Notes: generated from the sequence alone by a model not told the origin. DNA of 64,000 bases from Christiangramia salexigens (GCF_001889005.1 NZ_CP018153.1:716501-780500), one strand, 5' to 3'. Counted from the first letter of the stretch, positions 55,012 to 63,541 are shown. Numbers and translations are program-made.

Positions 55012-55829
55012 TAAGAAGATTTTTCGAGGTAATCTTTCATAACCTCGATAGTTTCTTCCGGAGCGCTAAGATTTGGACAGTGACCAGTCGCTTTTAAAAC
55101 TCGTAGGCTACTGTTCTGTATATTTTCATGAATATATTCTCCTACTACCAAAGGAGCCAGGACATCTTCAGAGCATTGTAAGATCAACGAAGGCACCTTT
55201 ACCTTGGTAAGATCTTCCCTGTTATCAGATAAAAAAGTCACAGATGCGAAATGTTTGGCAATTTCCGGATCTGTTCGGCAAAAACTATTTGCTAATTCTT
55301 CACCTAATTCGGCTTTATTATTTGTTCCCATGATAACAGGCGCCATGTTATTAGACCATCCAAGGTAGTTGCTGTCTAAAGCTTCCATTAACTCATCTAT
55401 ATCTTCTCGTTCAAAACCACCTTTATAGCTGTTCTCATTTATGTATCTTGGAGAAGGACCTATTAAAATAAGTTTAGAAAATATGGAGGGTTTTTTATTT
55501 GCAGCTAATACCGCAATCATAGAACTTACCGAGTGCCCAACTAATATGACATCTTCCAGCTGCAAAGCATCACAAATTTCCAGGATATCCTCTGCATAAC
55601 CTTTAAGACTACTGTATTTATCTTTTGAATAAGCCTTAGCATCAGAATTACCCGCACCTACATGATCAAAAAGAATTATTTTATAGTCTTCTTCAAAGGC
55701 AGGTACTATAAACCTCCACATATTCTGGTCACAGCCATATCCGTGAGCAAATATCATGGGCTGGGTACCTTTACCCTTGATTTTGATATTGTTGCGTTTA
55801 ACAATATTAGTTTGTGATTTTACAGACAT
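55011..55829 (-). CDS. RsbQ-like alpha/beta hydrolase
   Basis: This 272-residue protein matches the RsbQ branch of alpha/beta hydrolases: FAHGYGCDQNMW (oxyanion loop), nucleophile Ser100 in LVGHSVSSM, Asp in QCSEDVLAP and His in TGHCPNLSAPEET. In B. subtilis RsbQ feeds the PAS-phosphatase RsbP in energy-stress signalling; plant D14/KAI2 receptors are relatives. Here the neighbour is a PAS histidine kinase, one-base overlap, suggesting the hydrolase makes or presents a ligand for that PAS domain. Confidence 0.85.
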   Translation of the reverse strand: MSVKSQTNIVKRNNIKIKGKGTQPMIFAHGYGCDQNMWRFIVPAFEEDYKIILFDHVGAGNSDAKAYSKDKYSSLKGYAEDILEICDALQLEDVILVGHSVSSMIAVLAANKKPSIFSKLILIGPSPRYINENSYKGGFEREDIDELMEALDSNYLGWSNNMAPVIMGTNNKAELGEELANSFCRTDPEIAKHFASVTFLSDNREDLTKVKVPSLILQCSEDVLAPLVVGEYIHENIQNSSLRVLKATGHCPNLSAPEETIEVMKDYLEKSS

Positions 55830-56042
55830 AGGTAGTTAGCTTAATAAAAACAATATACTCTTAGTTGCATTTATTGAACCGTTCTCATACAATTCAAATA
55901 ATTGGTAATATATTAAAAATATTCCTGATTTAACACTTGTTCAAAGTGATAGTGGTGACTAAATTATTAGCAGTAATAGAGGAGTGGTTAAAGAGATAAA
56001 TCCAATTTATCTTATTACCTCCAAATCATGTATTTGAAGCAT

Positions 56043-56539
56043 TAAAAAAAGCCCCGAACTTTTATTCAGGGCTTCTGTTGGTCGGGGTGGCAGTCCCGAA
56101 GTATCGGGAGAACCTTTGGCCTAATATTTAAACATAAAAAAAGCCCCGAACTTTCGTTCAGGGCTTCTGTTGGTCGGGGTGGCAGTCCCGAAACATCGGG
56201 AGAACCTTTGGCCTAATATTTAAACACAAAAAAGCCCCGAACTTTCGTTCAGGGCTTCTGTTGGTCGGGGTGGCAGTCCCGAAACATCGGGAGAACCTTC
56301 GGCCTAATAATTAATCATAAAAAAAAGCCCCGAACTTTCGTTCAGGGCTTCTGTTGGTCGGGGTGGCAGTCCCGAAACATCGGGAGAACCTTCGGCCTAA
56401 TAATTAATCATAAAAAAAAGCCCCGAACTTTCGTTCAGGGCTTCTGTTGGTCGGGGTGGCAGTCCCGAAACATCGGGAGAACCTTCGGCCTAATAATTAA
56501 ACATAAAAAAAGCCCCGAACTTTCGTTCAGGGCTTCTGT
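56043..56539 (-). repeat. Five tandem degenerate copies of the tRNA-Pro 3' end plus terminator
   Basis: A unit of 91-93 bp repeats head to tail; its terminator begins at 56051, 56143, 56234, 56327, 56420 and 56512, the last belonging to the intact tRNA. On the minus strand each degenerate unit reads AGGCCG, a T-arm remnant, a 16-bp palindrome (TCCCGATGTTTCGGGA; TCCCGATACTTCGGGA in the distal copy), CTGCCACCCCGACCA (acceptor 3' side with CCA) and a GC-rich hairpin with T-run. The anticodon and 5' halves are missing. No spacers or ORFs lie between copies. The 55830-56042 gap beside it shows nothing clear. Confidence 0.92.
56506..56536 (-). terminator. tRNA-Pro terminator
   Basis: On the minus strand AAGCCCTGAAC pairs with GTTCGGGGCTT (one wobble) around GAAA, followed by seven or more T. 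The same hairpin is repeated in each degenerate unit downstream. Confidence 0.88.
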
Positions 56540-56617
56540 TGGTCGGGGTGGCAGGATTCGAACCTGCGGCCTCCTGCTCCCAAAGCAGGCGCGATAACCG
56601 GGCTACGCTACACCCCG
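56540..56617 (-). tRNA. tRNA-Pro (anticodon TGG), CCA encoded
   Basis: The minus strand folds into a cloverleaf: acceptor CGGGGTG/CACCCCG, anticodon stem CCTGC/GCAGG with loop TTTGGGA, T-arm GCAGG-TTCGAAT-CCTGC, discriminator A and an encoded CCA. Its 3' end is the source of the tandem array. It lies 128 bases behind tRNA-Ser. Confidence 0.95.
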
Positions 56618-56720
56618 AATAATAACTGTTATTTTTAGTCTTTTCCGTTCCAAATCACTTTAAAAAAGCAGCCGGGAAGCGGAGGAAATTTATCCCGATT
56701 TTTCCACAGAAAAAGAGAAT

Positions 56721-56748
56721 AAAAAACCGCAGACTAAAAATCTAGCGG
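56721..56748 (-). terminator. Terminator overlapping the tRNA-Ser 3' end
   Basis: On the minus strand CCGC-T-AGA pairs with TCT-GCGG (one bulge), followed by TTTTTTA. The first stem bases belong to the tRNA acceptor end, so tRNA folding and termination compete. Confidence 0.6.
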
Positions 56749-56828
56749 AGAGACCGGGATTCGAACCCGGGCATCCAAGAAGGATGACAGCTTAGCAGGC
56801 TGCTGCATTACCACTCTGCCACCTCTCC
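56746..56828 (-). tRNA. tRNA-Ser (anticodon GCT)
   Basis: The minus strand forms an 83-base cloverleaf with a long variable arm (CATCCTTCTTGGATG), anticodon loop CTGCTAA between CAGC and GCTG, T-arm CCGGG-TTCGAAT-CCCGG, acceptor GGAGAGG/TCTCTCC and discriminator G. CCA is not encoded. Confidence 0.95.
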
Positions 56829-56863
56829 GTTATTTAAGAACTTCGCAATCATTTTTGCGGTTG

Positions 56864-56895
56864 CAAATGTAGCTTTTACTTCCAAACCATCCAAA
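56864..56895 (-). promoter_or_regulatory. tRNA-Ser promoter
   Basis: On the minus strand TTTG (56892-56895), a 20-base spacer and TACATTTG (56864-56871) match the consensus exactly. The palindrome TTTGCGGTTGCAAA (56854-56867, plus-strand reading) overlaps the minus-7 box, as at tRNA-Arg. The rest of 56829-56987 shows no ORF. Confidence 0.85.
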
Positions 56896-56987
56896 CCTTT
56901 TGGTCCTTTTTTCGCTTCAATTTCAGTGTAAAATTAAAACTTACGGCTTAATATACTTTATATCAGATTTCTAAACTCGAAAAAAAA

Positions 56988-58220
56988 TTATAGAATTTTT
57001 TTAGGCTTTATAAGCTGATGAAGATTTTTCAATCTTCTTGCATGATTTCGAACAAACGGATTGGATTTATCCCAAACATATCCAGCCAGGACTGAACAAA
57101 TTTGTTCTTTAATTGCCGGATCCTGTTCCGGGAAAAAGAAGATATCCTGCAATTTGCCTGAATACCATTCTTTTACATATGTAGAAAAGACTTCCACACC
57201 GCGGTTGATATATTCGGCATATTCCAGATCCCAGTTAACCTTTACGCCTCTTAGTTGACGTAAGGACAACTTCGCTGCTAGTAATCCCGATTCCGTTGCG
57301 AAAGCTACACCCGAAGAGAATACAGGATCCAGGAACTCCGCAGAATTTCCGGTTAGTACAAAACCTTCGCCGTGGGTAGTGGTAACATTCTTAGCAATAT
57401 TTCTAAGTTTCACGGGAGTAAATAGAAAATCATAATGATCAAATCTTTCCTGATAATAAGAAGTTTCTTTCAGCATTTCACCAAAAGACACTTCTGTGGA
57501 TTCTGAAAATTGATCTATCCAGAAATCAGGTCCTACAAATCCCAGACTTGTTGTACCATCGGAAAAGGGGATATACCAAAACCAGGTTTCGTGATCTATG
57601 ATTTCAAAAGTTATGAGTTCGCCTTCCTTTCCTTGTGGTCTTGATTCCTCTTTGATGTGCGTGAAAATAGAGGAATGTCCATCTACTTTAGGAGGTGCTT
57701 CCAGATCTAATTGTTTGGCAAGAACCCTTCCATTTCCACTGGCATCTATTATAAATTTACATTGTATAGTTGAAGTGTTTCCAGCTTGATTGACCAGATC
57801 TACCGTCCAGAGTTCATTACTTCTATTTACTGAAATAACTTTTGTATTATAACTAATATCAACCCCGCGGGATTCTATTTCTCTGGCTAAGCTGTAATCA
57901 AAATCTGCTCTGGGTACTTGCCAGGTCCAGTCCCAGCCAATGCCGAACTTTTTACTAAAATCGAATTCCGCCACTTTATCTTTTTTTATAAACCGGGCTC
58001 CATATTTTTTCTGATACTTTCTGCTTTTCAAAATATCCAGTAAGCCAGCTTCTTCGAAGTTATCCATGCATCTGGGAATAAGACTTTCCCCTATGGTGAA
58101 TCTGGGGAACTTCTGTTTTTCAACCACCTGTATGGAAATATTATGCTGATTTAGATATCCCGCCGCAACCATTCCCGATGGACCAGCTCCAATAATCAAT
58201 ATGTCGGTTGTCTTTTTCAT
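56988..58220 (-). CDS. FAD-dependent monooxygenase/halogenase-like enzyme
   Basis: This 410-residue flavoprotein has the FAD-binding GAGPSGMVAAGYL at residues 11-23, IGESLIP, the WDWTWQVPRADFDY stretch resembling the WxWxIP motif of tryptophan-halogenase-like enzymes, and the second flavin site TGNSAEFLDPVFSSGV. The catalytic Lys of true halogenases was not located with confidence, so hydroxylation is possible too. It is divergent from the pigment gene cluster. I infer a role in modifying the aryl head of a flexirubin-type pigment. Confidence 0.78.
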   Translation of the reverse strand: MKKTTDILIIGAGPSGMVAAGYLNQHNISIQVVEKQKFPRFTIGESLIPRCMDNFEEAGLLDILKSRKYQKKYGARFIKKDKVAEFDFSKKFGIGWDWTWQVPRADFDYSLAREIESRGVDISYNTKVISVNRSNELWTVDLVNQAGNTSTIQCKFIIDASGNGRVLAKQLDLEAPPKVDGHSSIFTHIKEESRPQGKEGELITFEIIDHETWFWYIPFSDGTTSLGFVGPDFWIDQFSESTEVSFGEMLKETSYYQERFDHYDFLFTPVKLRNIAKNVTTTHGEGFVLTGNSAEFLDPVFSSGVAFATESGLLAAKLSLRQLRGVKVNWDLEYAEYINRGVEVFSTYVKEWYSGKLQDIFFFPEQDPAIKEQICSVLAGYVWDKSNPFVRNHARRLKNLHQLIKPKKIL

Positions 58221-58321
58221 ATCAGTTCAAAAGTCGCAAATAAAATGTTTAAAGTTTAAAAAAGATAGATCAAAAGTCAGATTGTATTGCCTCCTGAAAG
58301 CCTCTATTCTATTAATTATGC

Positions 58322-58329
58322 TACATTTG
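58322..58329 (+). promoter_or_regulatory. Minus-7 element for the pigment operon
   Basis: TACATTTG matches TAnnTTTG; transcription would start near 58336, giving a leader of about 45 bases before the ammonia-lyase ATG. The minus-33 box is poor. Confidence 0.5.
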
Positions 58330-58380
58330 TTAACAGGTTTAACAATTATCCTATACCCAAAAATATCTTCAAATAGGTAT

Positions 58381-59913
58381 ATGCTGAATTTAGAAAATAC
58401 ACTGGATTTCAATGATTTTTATAAGGTTCTGTTTGAAAATGAACAAGTTGAAATTACCGGGCCAACAATAAAAAAACTAGAGGATAGCTTTAATTTCCTA
58501 AAAAGTTTCTCTAGGAATAAGATTATTTATGGTGTGAATACGGGTTTTGGACCTATGGCTCAATATAAGATCGAGGAGAAGGACAGGCACCAGTTGCAAT
58601 ACAATCTTATTAGAAGTCACTGCAGTGGAGCGGGACAATTGATGGAGCCTTTGGATATAAAGGCATTAATGCTGGCCCGTTTGAATACGCTGTGCCTGGG
58701 TAAATCTGGAATTCATCCATCTGTGGCAACTACTATGCTCAGAATGATCAATGAGAATGTATATCCTGTGATCTTTGAACATGGTGGAGTTGGTGCATCG
58801 GGTGATCTGGTGCAGTTAGCTCATCTTGCACTTGTTCTAATAGGTGAAGGAGAAGTTTTATATAAGGGTGAAAGACAAGCAACCAAAAAGGTATTTGAAG
58901 AGCTAAATATTAAGCCCATACAGGTCGAAATCCGTGAAGGATTAGCTTTGATGAATGGAACTTCTGCAATGACCGGAATTGGTATAGTAAATTTAATTCA
59001 CGCGAAAAGGCTTTTAAATTGGTCTGTTTTCTGTAGCTCTGTGATCAATGAGATCGTTCAGGCTTATGATGATCATATTTCACTAGAGCTCAATTCGTCC
59101 AAGCTTCATAAAGGTCAGCAATCCATTGCAGAATTAATGAGGGTTCATCTTTCCGATTCTGGATTAACCCGCAATCGAAACGAACATCTTTATAGCGGGA
59201 AAGCCGAAAACAACACTCATTTTAAAGAAAAGGTTCAGGAATATTATAGTCTAAGATGTGTACCTCAGGTATTGGGGCCGGTATATGATACGATAGAGAA
59301 TTCTCTGGGTATATTGATAGAAGAGGTTAACTCTGCCAACGATAACCCTATAATCGATGTAGATACCGAGCATGTTTACCACGGTGGTAATTTTCATGGG
59401 GATTATATCTCGCTGGAAATGGATAAACTCAGACTGGTAATGACCAAAACTTCTATGCTGGCTGAAAGACAGTTAAACTACCTGTTAAATCATCGTTTGA
59501 ATGATATTCTTCCGGCATTTGTTAACCTTGGTCAACTAGGGCTCAATTTCGGCATGCAAGGAGCGCAATTCACGGCAGTATCAACTACGGCTGAAAATCA
59601 AATGCTATCCAACTCTATGTACGTTCATAGCATTCCTAATAATAACGATAATCAGGACATTGTAAGTATGGGAGCAAATTCGGCTAATTTGACCAGAAAA
59701 GTGATCGATAACTGTTATGAAGTGATTTCGACAGAATTAGCCACGATAGTTCAGGCTTTATATTATTTGGATTTTGATGATAGATTATCATCCGCAACAA
59801 TTTCTAAATTAAAGGAGCTTAGGAATTTGATGCCGAAAATTGAAAATGACAGGGTTCTTTATGATGAAATAAAGGGAATTAAAGAATTTTTGAAACATAA
59901 CGAAGCTTACTAA
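58381..59913 (+). CDS. Tyrosine ammonia-lyase (aromatic ammonia-lyase family)
   Basis: This 510-residue enzyme is closely similar, from memory, to the tyrosine ammonia-lyase of Flavobacterium johnsoniae. The MIO cofactor forms from Ala139-Ser140-Gly141 in GGVGASGDLVQ; the catalytic Tyr50 is in IYGVNTGFGPMAQY; QYNLIRSHCSG is the selectivity region (His80). The product would be 4-coumarate, the aromatic starter of flexirubin-type pigments. Histidine ammonia-lyase is the alternative, but the pigment context and sequence favour tyrosine. ATG 58381 is chosen because the frame upstream of it runs back into the divergent gene. Confidence 0.85.
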   Translation: MLNLENTLDFNDFYKVLFENEQVEITGPTIKKLEDSFNFLKSFSRNKIIYGVNTGFGPMAQYKIEEKDRHQLQYNLIRSHCSGAGQLMEPLDIKALMLARLNTLCLGKSGIHPSVATTMLRMINENVYPVIFEHGGVGASGDLVQLAHLALVLIGEGEVLYKGERQATKKVFEELNIKPIQVEIREGLALMNGTSAMTGIGIVNLIHAKRLLNWSVFCSSVINEIVQAYDDHISLELNSSKLHKGQQSIAELMRVHLSDSGLTRNRNEHLYSGKAENNTHFKEKVQEYYSLRCVPQVLGPVYDTIENSLGILIEEVNSANDNPIIDVDTEHVYHGGNFHGDYISLEMDKLRLVMTKTSMLAERQLNYLLNHRLNDILPAFVNLGQLGLNFGMQGAQFTAVSTTAENQMLSNSMYVHSIPNNNDNQDIVSMGANSANLTRKVIDNCYEVISTELATIVQALYYLDFDDRLSSATISKLKELRNLMPKIENDRVLYDEIKGIKEFLKHNEAY

Positions 59914-59918
59914 AGTTT

Positions 59919-60650
59919 ATGAAATACGCATTGGTTACCGGAGGATCCAGAGGCATTGGAAAAGCTATTTGTATAGAACTTGCAAAAGAACTGGGTTATA
60001 ATATTCTGCTTAATTATCATTCCAATACAGAGGTAGCCGAAAAAACTAAAACCTATTTAGAAGCCCTTGGAGTATCCTGTGACATATTAAAATTTGATGT
60101 TTCTAATTTTGAGGAGACCAAAAGCTCTATCGAAGAATGGAAAGAACAAAACCCGGAAGCTATTATCGAGGTTTTGGTAAATAATGCAGGAATCACCAAG
60201 GATGGCCTTTTTATATGGACAGATCAAAATGCATGGAATTCGGTGATTAATACAAGTCTGAATGGATTTTATAATGTGACCCAAAACGTGTTAAAAGATA
60301 TGCTGAGAAGCAGATATGGGCGTATCATTAATATAGTTTCATTATCGGGTCTTAAAGGTAATCCCGGGCAGGTTAATTATTCGGCAGCTAAAGGGGCGGT
60401 GACCGCTGCTACAAAAGCCCTGGCGCAGGAAGTAGGAAAACGAAAACTTACTGTAAATGCTGTTGCTCCAGGTTTTGTGAAATCTGATATGACGGCTGAC
60501 TTTGATGAAAATGAACTAAAAAAAATGATTCCATTGAACAGATTTGGTGAGGCTGAAGAGGTCGCCAGTCTTGTTGGTTTTTTAGCTTCAGAGAAAGCCT
60601 CTTATATCACCGGAGAAGTGATCAATATTAATGGTGGTTTATACTCCTAA
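59919..60650 (+). CDS. FabG-like 3-oxoacyl-ACP reductase of the pigment cluster
   Basis: This 243-residue short-chain dehydrogenase has TGGSRGIGKA (residues 7-16), VNNAG, Ser143, Tyr154 and Lys158 (NYSAAKG). It should reduce 3-ketoacyl intermediates during synthesis of the polyene chain, in parallel with the dehydratase encoded two genes on. It starts 5 bases after the lyase stop and is 4 bases before the acyltransferase. Confidence 0.87.
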   Translation: MKYALVTGGSRGIGKAICIELAKELGYNILLNYHSNTEVAEKTKTYLEALGVSCDILKFDVSNFEETKSSIEEWKEQNPEAIIEVLVNNAGITKDGLFIWTDQNAWNSVINTSLNGFYNVTQNVLKDMLRSRYGRIINIVSLSGLKGNPGQVNYSAAKGAVTAATKALAQEVGKRKLTVNAVAPGFVKSDMTADFDENELKKMIPLNRFGEAEEVASLVGFLASEKASYITGEVININGGLYS

Positions 60651-60653
60651 GCT

Positions 60654-61532
60654 ATGGCGAAGTGGCAAGGTAAATCTAGAGGTACTCTGCTGGGATTTAA
60701 GATATATGTTAAGATCATAAAATTTCTAGGCCTTTATTTTGCATATTTCGTGTTGCTCTTTGTTGCTGCGTATTTTATTATTTTCTCCTTTAATTCCACA
60801 AGGAGTACTTATTATCTATTCAGAAAAAGGCTGAAATATTCACCTTTATTATCTGCGATACATGTTTACAGGAGTTATTTTACTTTTGGTAGAATTCAAC
60901 TGGACCGCATTGCGATCACGAGCGGAATGAAAAATAAATTCACTTTTGAATTTGATGGAGTGGAGCATATAGAGAATCTACTCGAAGAGAAAAAAGGTGG
61001 CATATTGCTTACTGCGCATATTGGTAATTTTAATCTTGCGAAGCATTTTTTTGAAGAAAAGCATTCTGATGCTGTGGTCAATTTGGTAGTAACAGATTTT
61101 GAACACCGGCAGATCAAAAATTACATAGAGTCTGTGACAGGAAAATCTGAAGTGAAAATAATTGTACTCAAAGAAGATCTAAGTCACATTTTTGAAATGA
61201 AAGAGGCTTTGAGCAAAAATGAACTTTTGGTTTTTGCAGCCGACCGTTACCTTGAGAATTCAAAAACTTATAAAGCATTATTCCTTGGTGAGTCGGTAAA
61301 GTTTCCACGCGGACCTTTTAAACTGGCTGCGCGAAACAAAATCCCTGTACTTTTTGTGCATTTAATGAGAGAAAAGAACTTTCATTATCACTTTTTTGCA
61401 CGGCCTTATAAACCCATAGAAAATTCGGCACAGGAAATTTTAAAATATTATCTTGAAGACCTTGAAAAGATGGTGAGGACTTATCCGCACCAATGGTATA
61501 ATTATTACGATTACTGGAACGACTTTAGTTAA
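60654..61532 (+). CDS. LpxL/HtrB-like membrane acyltransferase
   Basis: This 292-residue protein has an N-terminal membrane helix (residues 24-48) and the acyltransferase HX4D/E-type region GGILLTAHIGNFNLAKHF. FAADRYLEN and KFPRGPFKLAARNKIPVLFV also match lipid A late acyltransferases. In pigment clusters such enzymes probably attach the aryl polyene acyl group to an alcohol or dialkylresorcinol. That role is an inference from context. Confidence 0.82.
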   Translation: MAKWQGKSRGTLLGFKIYVKIIKFLGLYFAYFVLLFVAAYFIIFSFNSTRSTYYLFRKRLKYSPLLSAIHVYRSYFTFGRIQLDRIAITSGMKNKFTFEFDGVEHIENLLEEKKGGILLTAHIGNFNLAKHFFEEKHSDAVVNLVVTDFEHRQIKNYIESVTGKSEVKIIVLKEDLSHIFEMKEALSKNELLVFAADRYLENSKTYKALFLGESVKFPRGPFKLAARNKIPVLFVHLMREKNFHYHFFARPYKPIENSAQEILKYYLEDLEKMVRTYPHQWYNYYDYWNDFS

Positions 61533-61534
61533 AC

Positions 61535-61984
61535 ATGGCAGAAAATCTATTACATCATCCAATAACTTCCTACGAGACTATCATAAATCTGATTCCTCAA
61601 AAGGAACCATTTGTATTCGTTGACACACTCTATGAATATACAGATCTAACCGGTGTGACCGGGTTTACCGTACCCGATAAAAATGTTATGATGGATGGTG
61701 ATGTGTTGTCTGAAAGTGGTTTAATTGAGCATATGGCCCAAAGTATGTCTTTGCATCGAGGCTATCAGGGGTCGCTATCTGGTCAAAGCAAGCCTAAAAC
61801 AGGATTTATTGGTGTAATTAAAACCGTAGAGATCTTCGGGCTTCCAAAAAGCGGAGAGGTGCTTAAAACTTATGTAGAGATATTACATGAAATACTCAAT
61901 GTTACCTCGGTATCTGCACGAACAGAAAATGAGAGAGGAGAGGTGATAGCAACTTCAGAAATGAAAACCGTTACAGTGGAATGA
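61535..61984 (+). CDS. Hotdog-fold 3-hydroxyacyl-ACP dehydratase-like protein
   Basis: This 149-residue protein reads LIPQKEPFVFVDTLYEY at the N-terminus and SESGLIEHMAQSMSLHRGY in the middle, where the central Glu and His regions resemble ApeI/FabZ-type dehydratases. It likely dehydrates hydroxyacyl-ACP to form the polyene double bonds. It overlaps the thioesterase gene by 4 bases. Confidence 0.75.
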   Translation: MAENLLHHPITSYETIINLIPQKEPFVFVDTLYEYTDLTGVTGFTVPDKNVMMDGDVLSESGLIEHMAQSMSLHRGYQGSLSGQSKPKTGFIGVIKTVEIFGLPKSGEVLKTYVEILHEILNVTSVSARTENERGEVIATSEMKTVTVE

Positions 61985-62400
61985 GCAATAATTTGCTGGA
62001 AACAGAACTTCAATTAAAGGTAAGATTTCATGAATGCGATTCACTAAAAATTGTCTGGCATGGAAACTATCTAAAATATTTTGAGGAAGGTCGCGAAGAT
62101 TTTGGGGTTAAACATAAGATCTCATATTTGGATGTTGAGCGTTATGGCTATGCAACACCGGTGGTTAAAAGCCTTTGTGAACATAAGCATCCTCTTAAAT
62201 ATGGCGACCATTTTATTGTAAGGACAAGCTTTGAAAATTCACCTGCGGCTAAGCTAATTTATAACTATGAAATTCTATCTGGTGAGAAGTTGATTTGTAC
62301 GGGCCAAACGGTACAGGTTTTCACCGATGAAAATTCCGAATTAGTGCTTTACCCTCCGTCATTTTTCTTAGATTGGAAAAAGCAAATGGGCCTTATTTAA
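61981..62400 (+). CDS. 4-hydroxybenzoyl-CoA thioesterase-like protein
   Basis: This 139-residue hotdog protein has VRFHECDSLKIVWHGNYLKYFEEGREDF, the acyl-CoA thioesterase signature (written here across residues 13-40; catalytic-type Asp in HECDSL). It could release acyl chains or proofread stalled ACP. The next gene starts at the base after its stop. Confidence 0.82.
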   Translation: MSNNLLETELQLKVRFHECDSLKIVWHGNYLKYFEEGREDFGVKHKISYLDVERYGYATPVVKSLCEHKHPLKYGDHFIVRTSFENSPAAKLIYNYEILSGEKLICTGQTVQVFTDENSELVLYPPSFFLDWKKQMGLI

Positions 62401-63540
62401 ATGAAAAAGAACTTCCTTCTAACCGATTCTATTATTTCTCCTATAGGTTTTGGTACTTTCGAAAATATCAATGCTATTAGGAGTGGAAGATCAGCACTTC
62501 AGTTTCATGAAAGAGATGGTTTTGAAAAAGGTTGCTATGCAGGGCTTATTCCCGAAAGTCTTATTGACCTGAGTTTTCAGGAATTAGGAGATATTGATTC
62601 CTACACAAAACTTGAAAAAATGATCATCCTTTCGATAGATCAGGTTTTAGAAGAAAATCCAGGTTTAGATCTTGAGTCCACGGGACTAATTCTGGCAACC
62701 ACCAAAGGAAATATCGATCTGCTTCGCAAAAATGATTTCAGCTCTGAAAGGTTGTTTCTTTGGAATATGGCCGAAACTATTGCGGAATTTTTTGGCTTTA
62801 TCCAAAAACCGATTGTTGTGTCCAATGCTTGTGTCTCAGGCAGTCTGGCCATTAGAACCGCAAATGATCTTATCAATTCAGGTAGATTTAGCAAGGTAAT
62901 TGTTGCCGGAGGAGATCTGGTATCTGATTTTGTATTATCTGGATTTCAATCCTTTCAGGCCATTAGTCCTGAACCATGCAGACCTTTTTCCGACGATAGG
63001 AAGGGCATAAGCCTTGGAGAAGCTGCGGCGGCTGTATTGATAGGCTCATCTGATGATATTACCGAAGAGGGAATAGCTTATATAGACGGTGTGAGTGCTA
63101 ATGATGCAAACCATATTTCCGGACCTAGTCGAAACGGGGAAGGACTGTACTTAAGTATAAAGAAACTATTACAACGAAATGATATCAAGCCGGCACAGAT
63201 AGATTATTTATCTGCACACGGTACGGCAACGACTTATAATGACGATATGGAATCGATCGCTTTTCACAGGGCAGGTCTTTCTGAAGTTCCGGTAAATAGC
63301 TTTAAAGCTTATTACGGTCATAGTTTGGGAGCTTCGGCCTTAATAGAAAGCATTCTTACCAAACACAGTTTATTGAACAATGAATTGCTTAGATCCTTGA
63401 ATTTCACAACCTCTGGGACTTCGGAAAAATTAAATATTATCGAAGAGAATCGTAGCGAAGATTTAAATTTTGCGCTTAAAACTGCATCCGGATTTGGAGG
63501 AGGCAATCTCGCTATTTTCTTAAAAAAAGAAAGGCTTTAG
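62401..63540 (+). CDS. Beta-ketoacyl-ACP synthase (KAS II-type)
   Basis: This 379-residue thiolase-fold enzyme has the nucleophile Cys144 in SNACVSGSLA, the first His in LSAHGTATTYND and the second in YYGHSLGASALIE. It lacks the usual long N-terminal region of FabF, as in short pigment-cluster KAS proteins. It likely extends the 4-coumaroyl starter. Confidence 0.87.
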   Translation: MKKNFLLTDSIISPIGFGTFENINAIRSGRSALQFHERDGFEKGCYAGLIPESLIDLSFQELGDIDSYTKLEKMIILSIDQVLEENPGLDLESTGLILATTKGNIDLLRKNDFSSERLFLWNMAETIAEFFGFIQKPIVVSNACVSGSLAIRTANDLINSGRFSKVIVAGGDLVSDFVLSGFQSFQAISPEPCRPFSDDRKGISLGEAAAAVLIGSSDDITEEGIAYIDGVSANDANHISGPSRNGEGLYLSIKKLLQRNDIKPAQIDYLSAHGTATTYNDDMESIAFHRAGLSEVPVNSFKAYYGHSLGASALIESILTKHSLLNNELLRSLNFTTSGTSEKLNIIEENRSEDLNFALKTASGFGGGNLAIFLKKERL

Positions 63541-63541
63541 A

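Noticed and set aside
56043..56540. Regular repeats suggesting a CRISPR array
   Set aside because: The units are 91-93 bp, almost identical along their full length and without variable spacers; they are tRNA-Pro 3' ends with terminators.
58201..58380. N-terminal extension of the ammonia-lyase frame
   Set aside because: It overlaps the divergent flavoenzyme start and the promoter; the lyase fold begins at the ATG at 58381.
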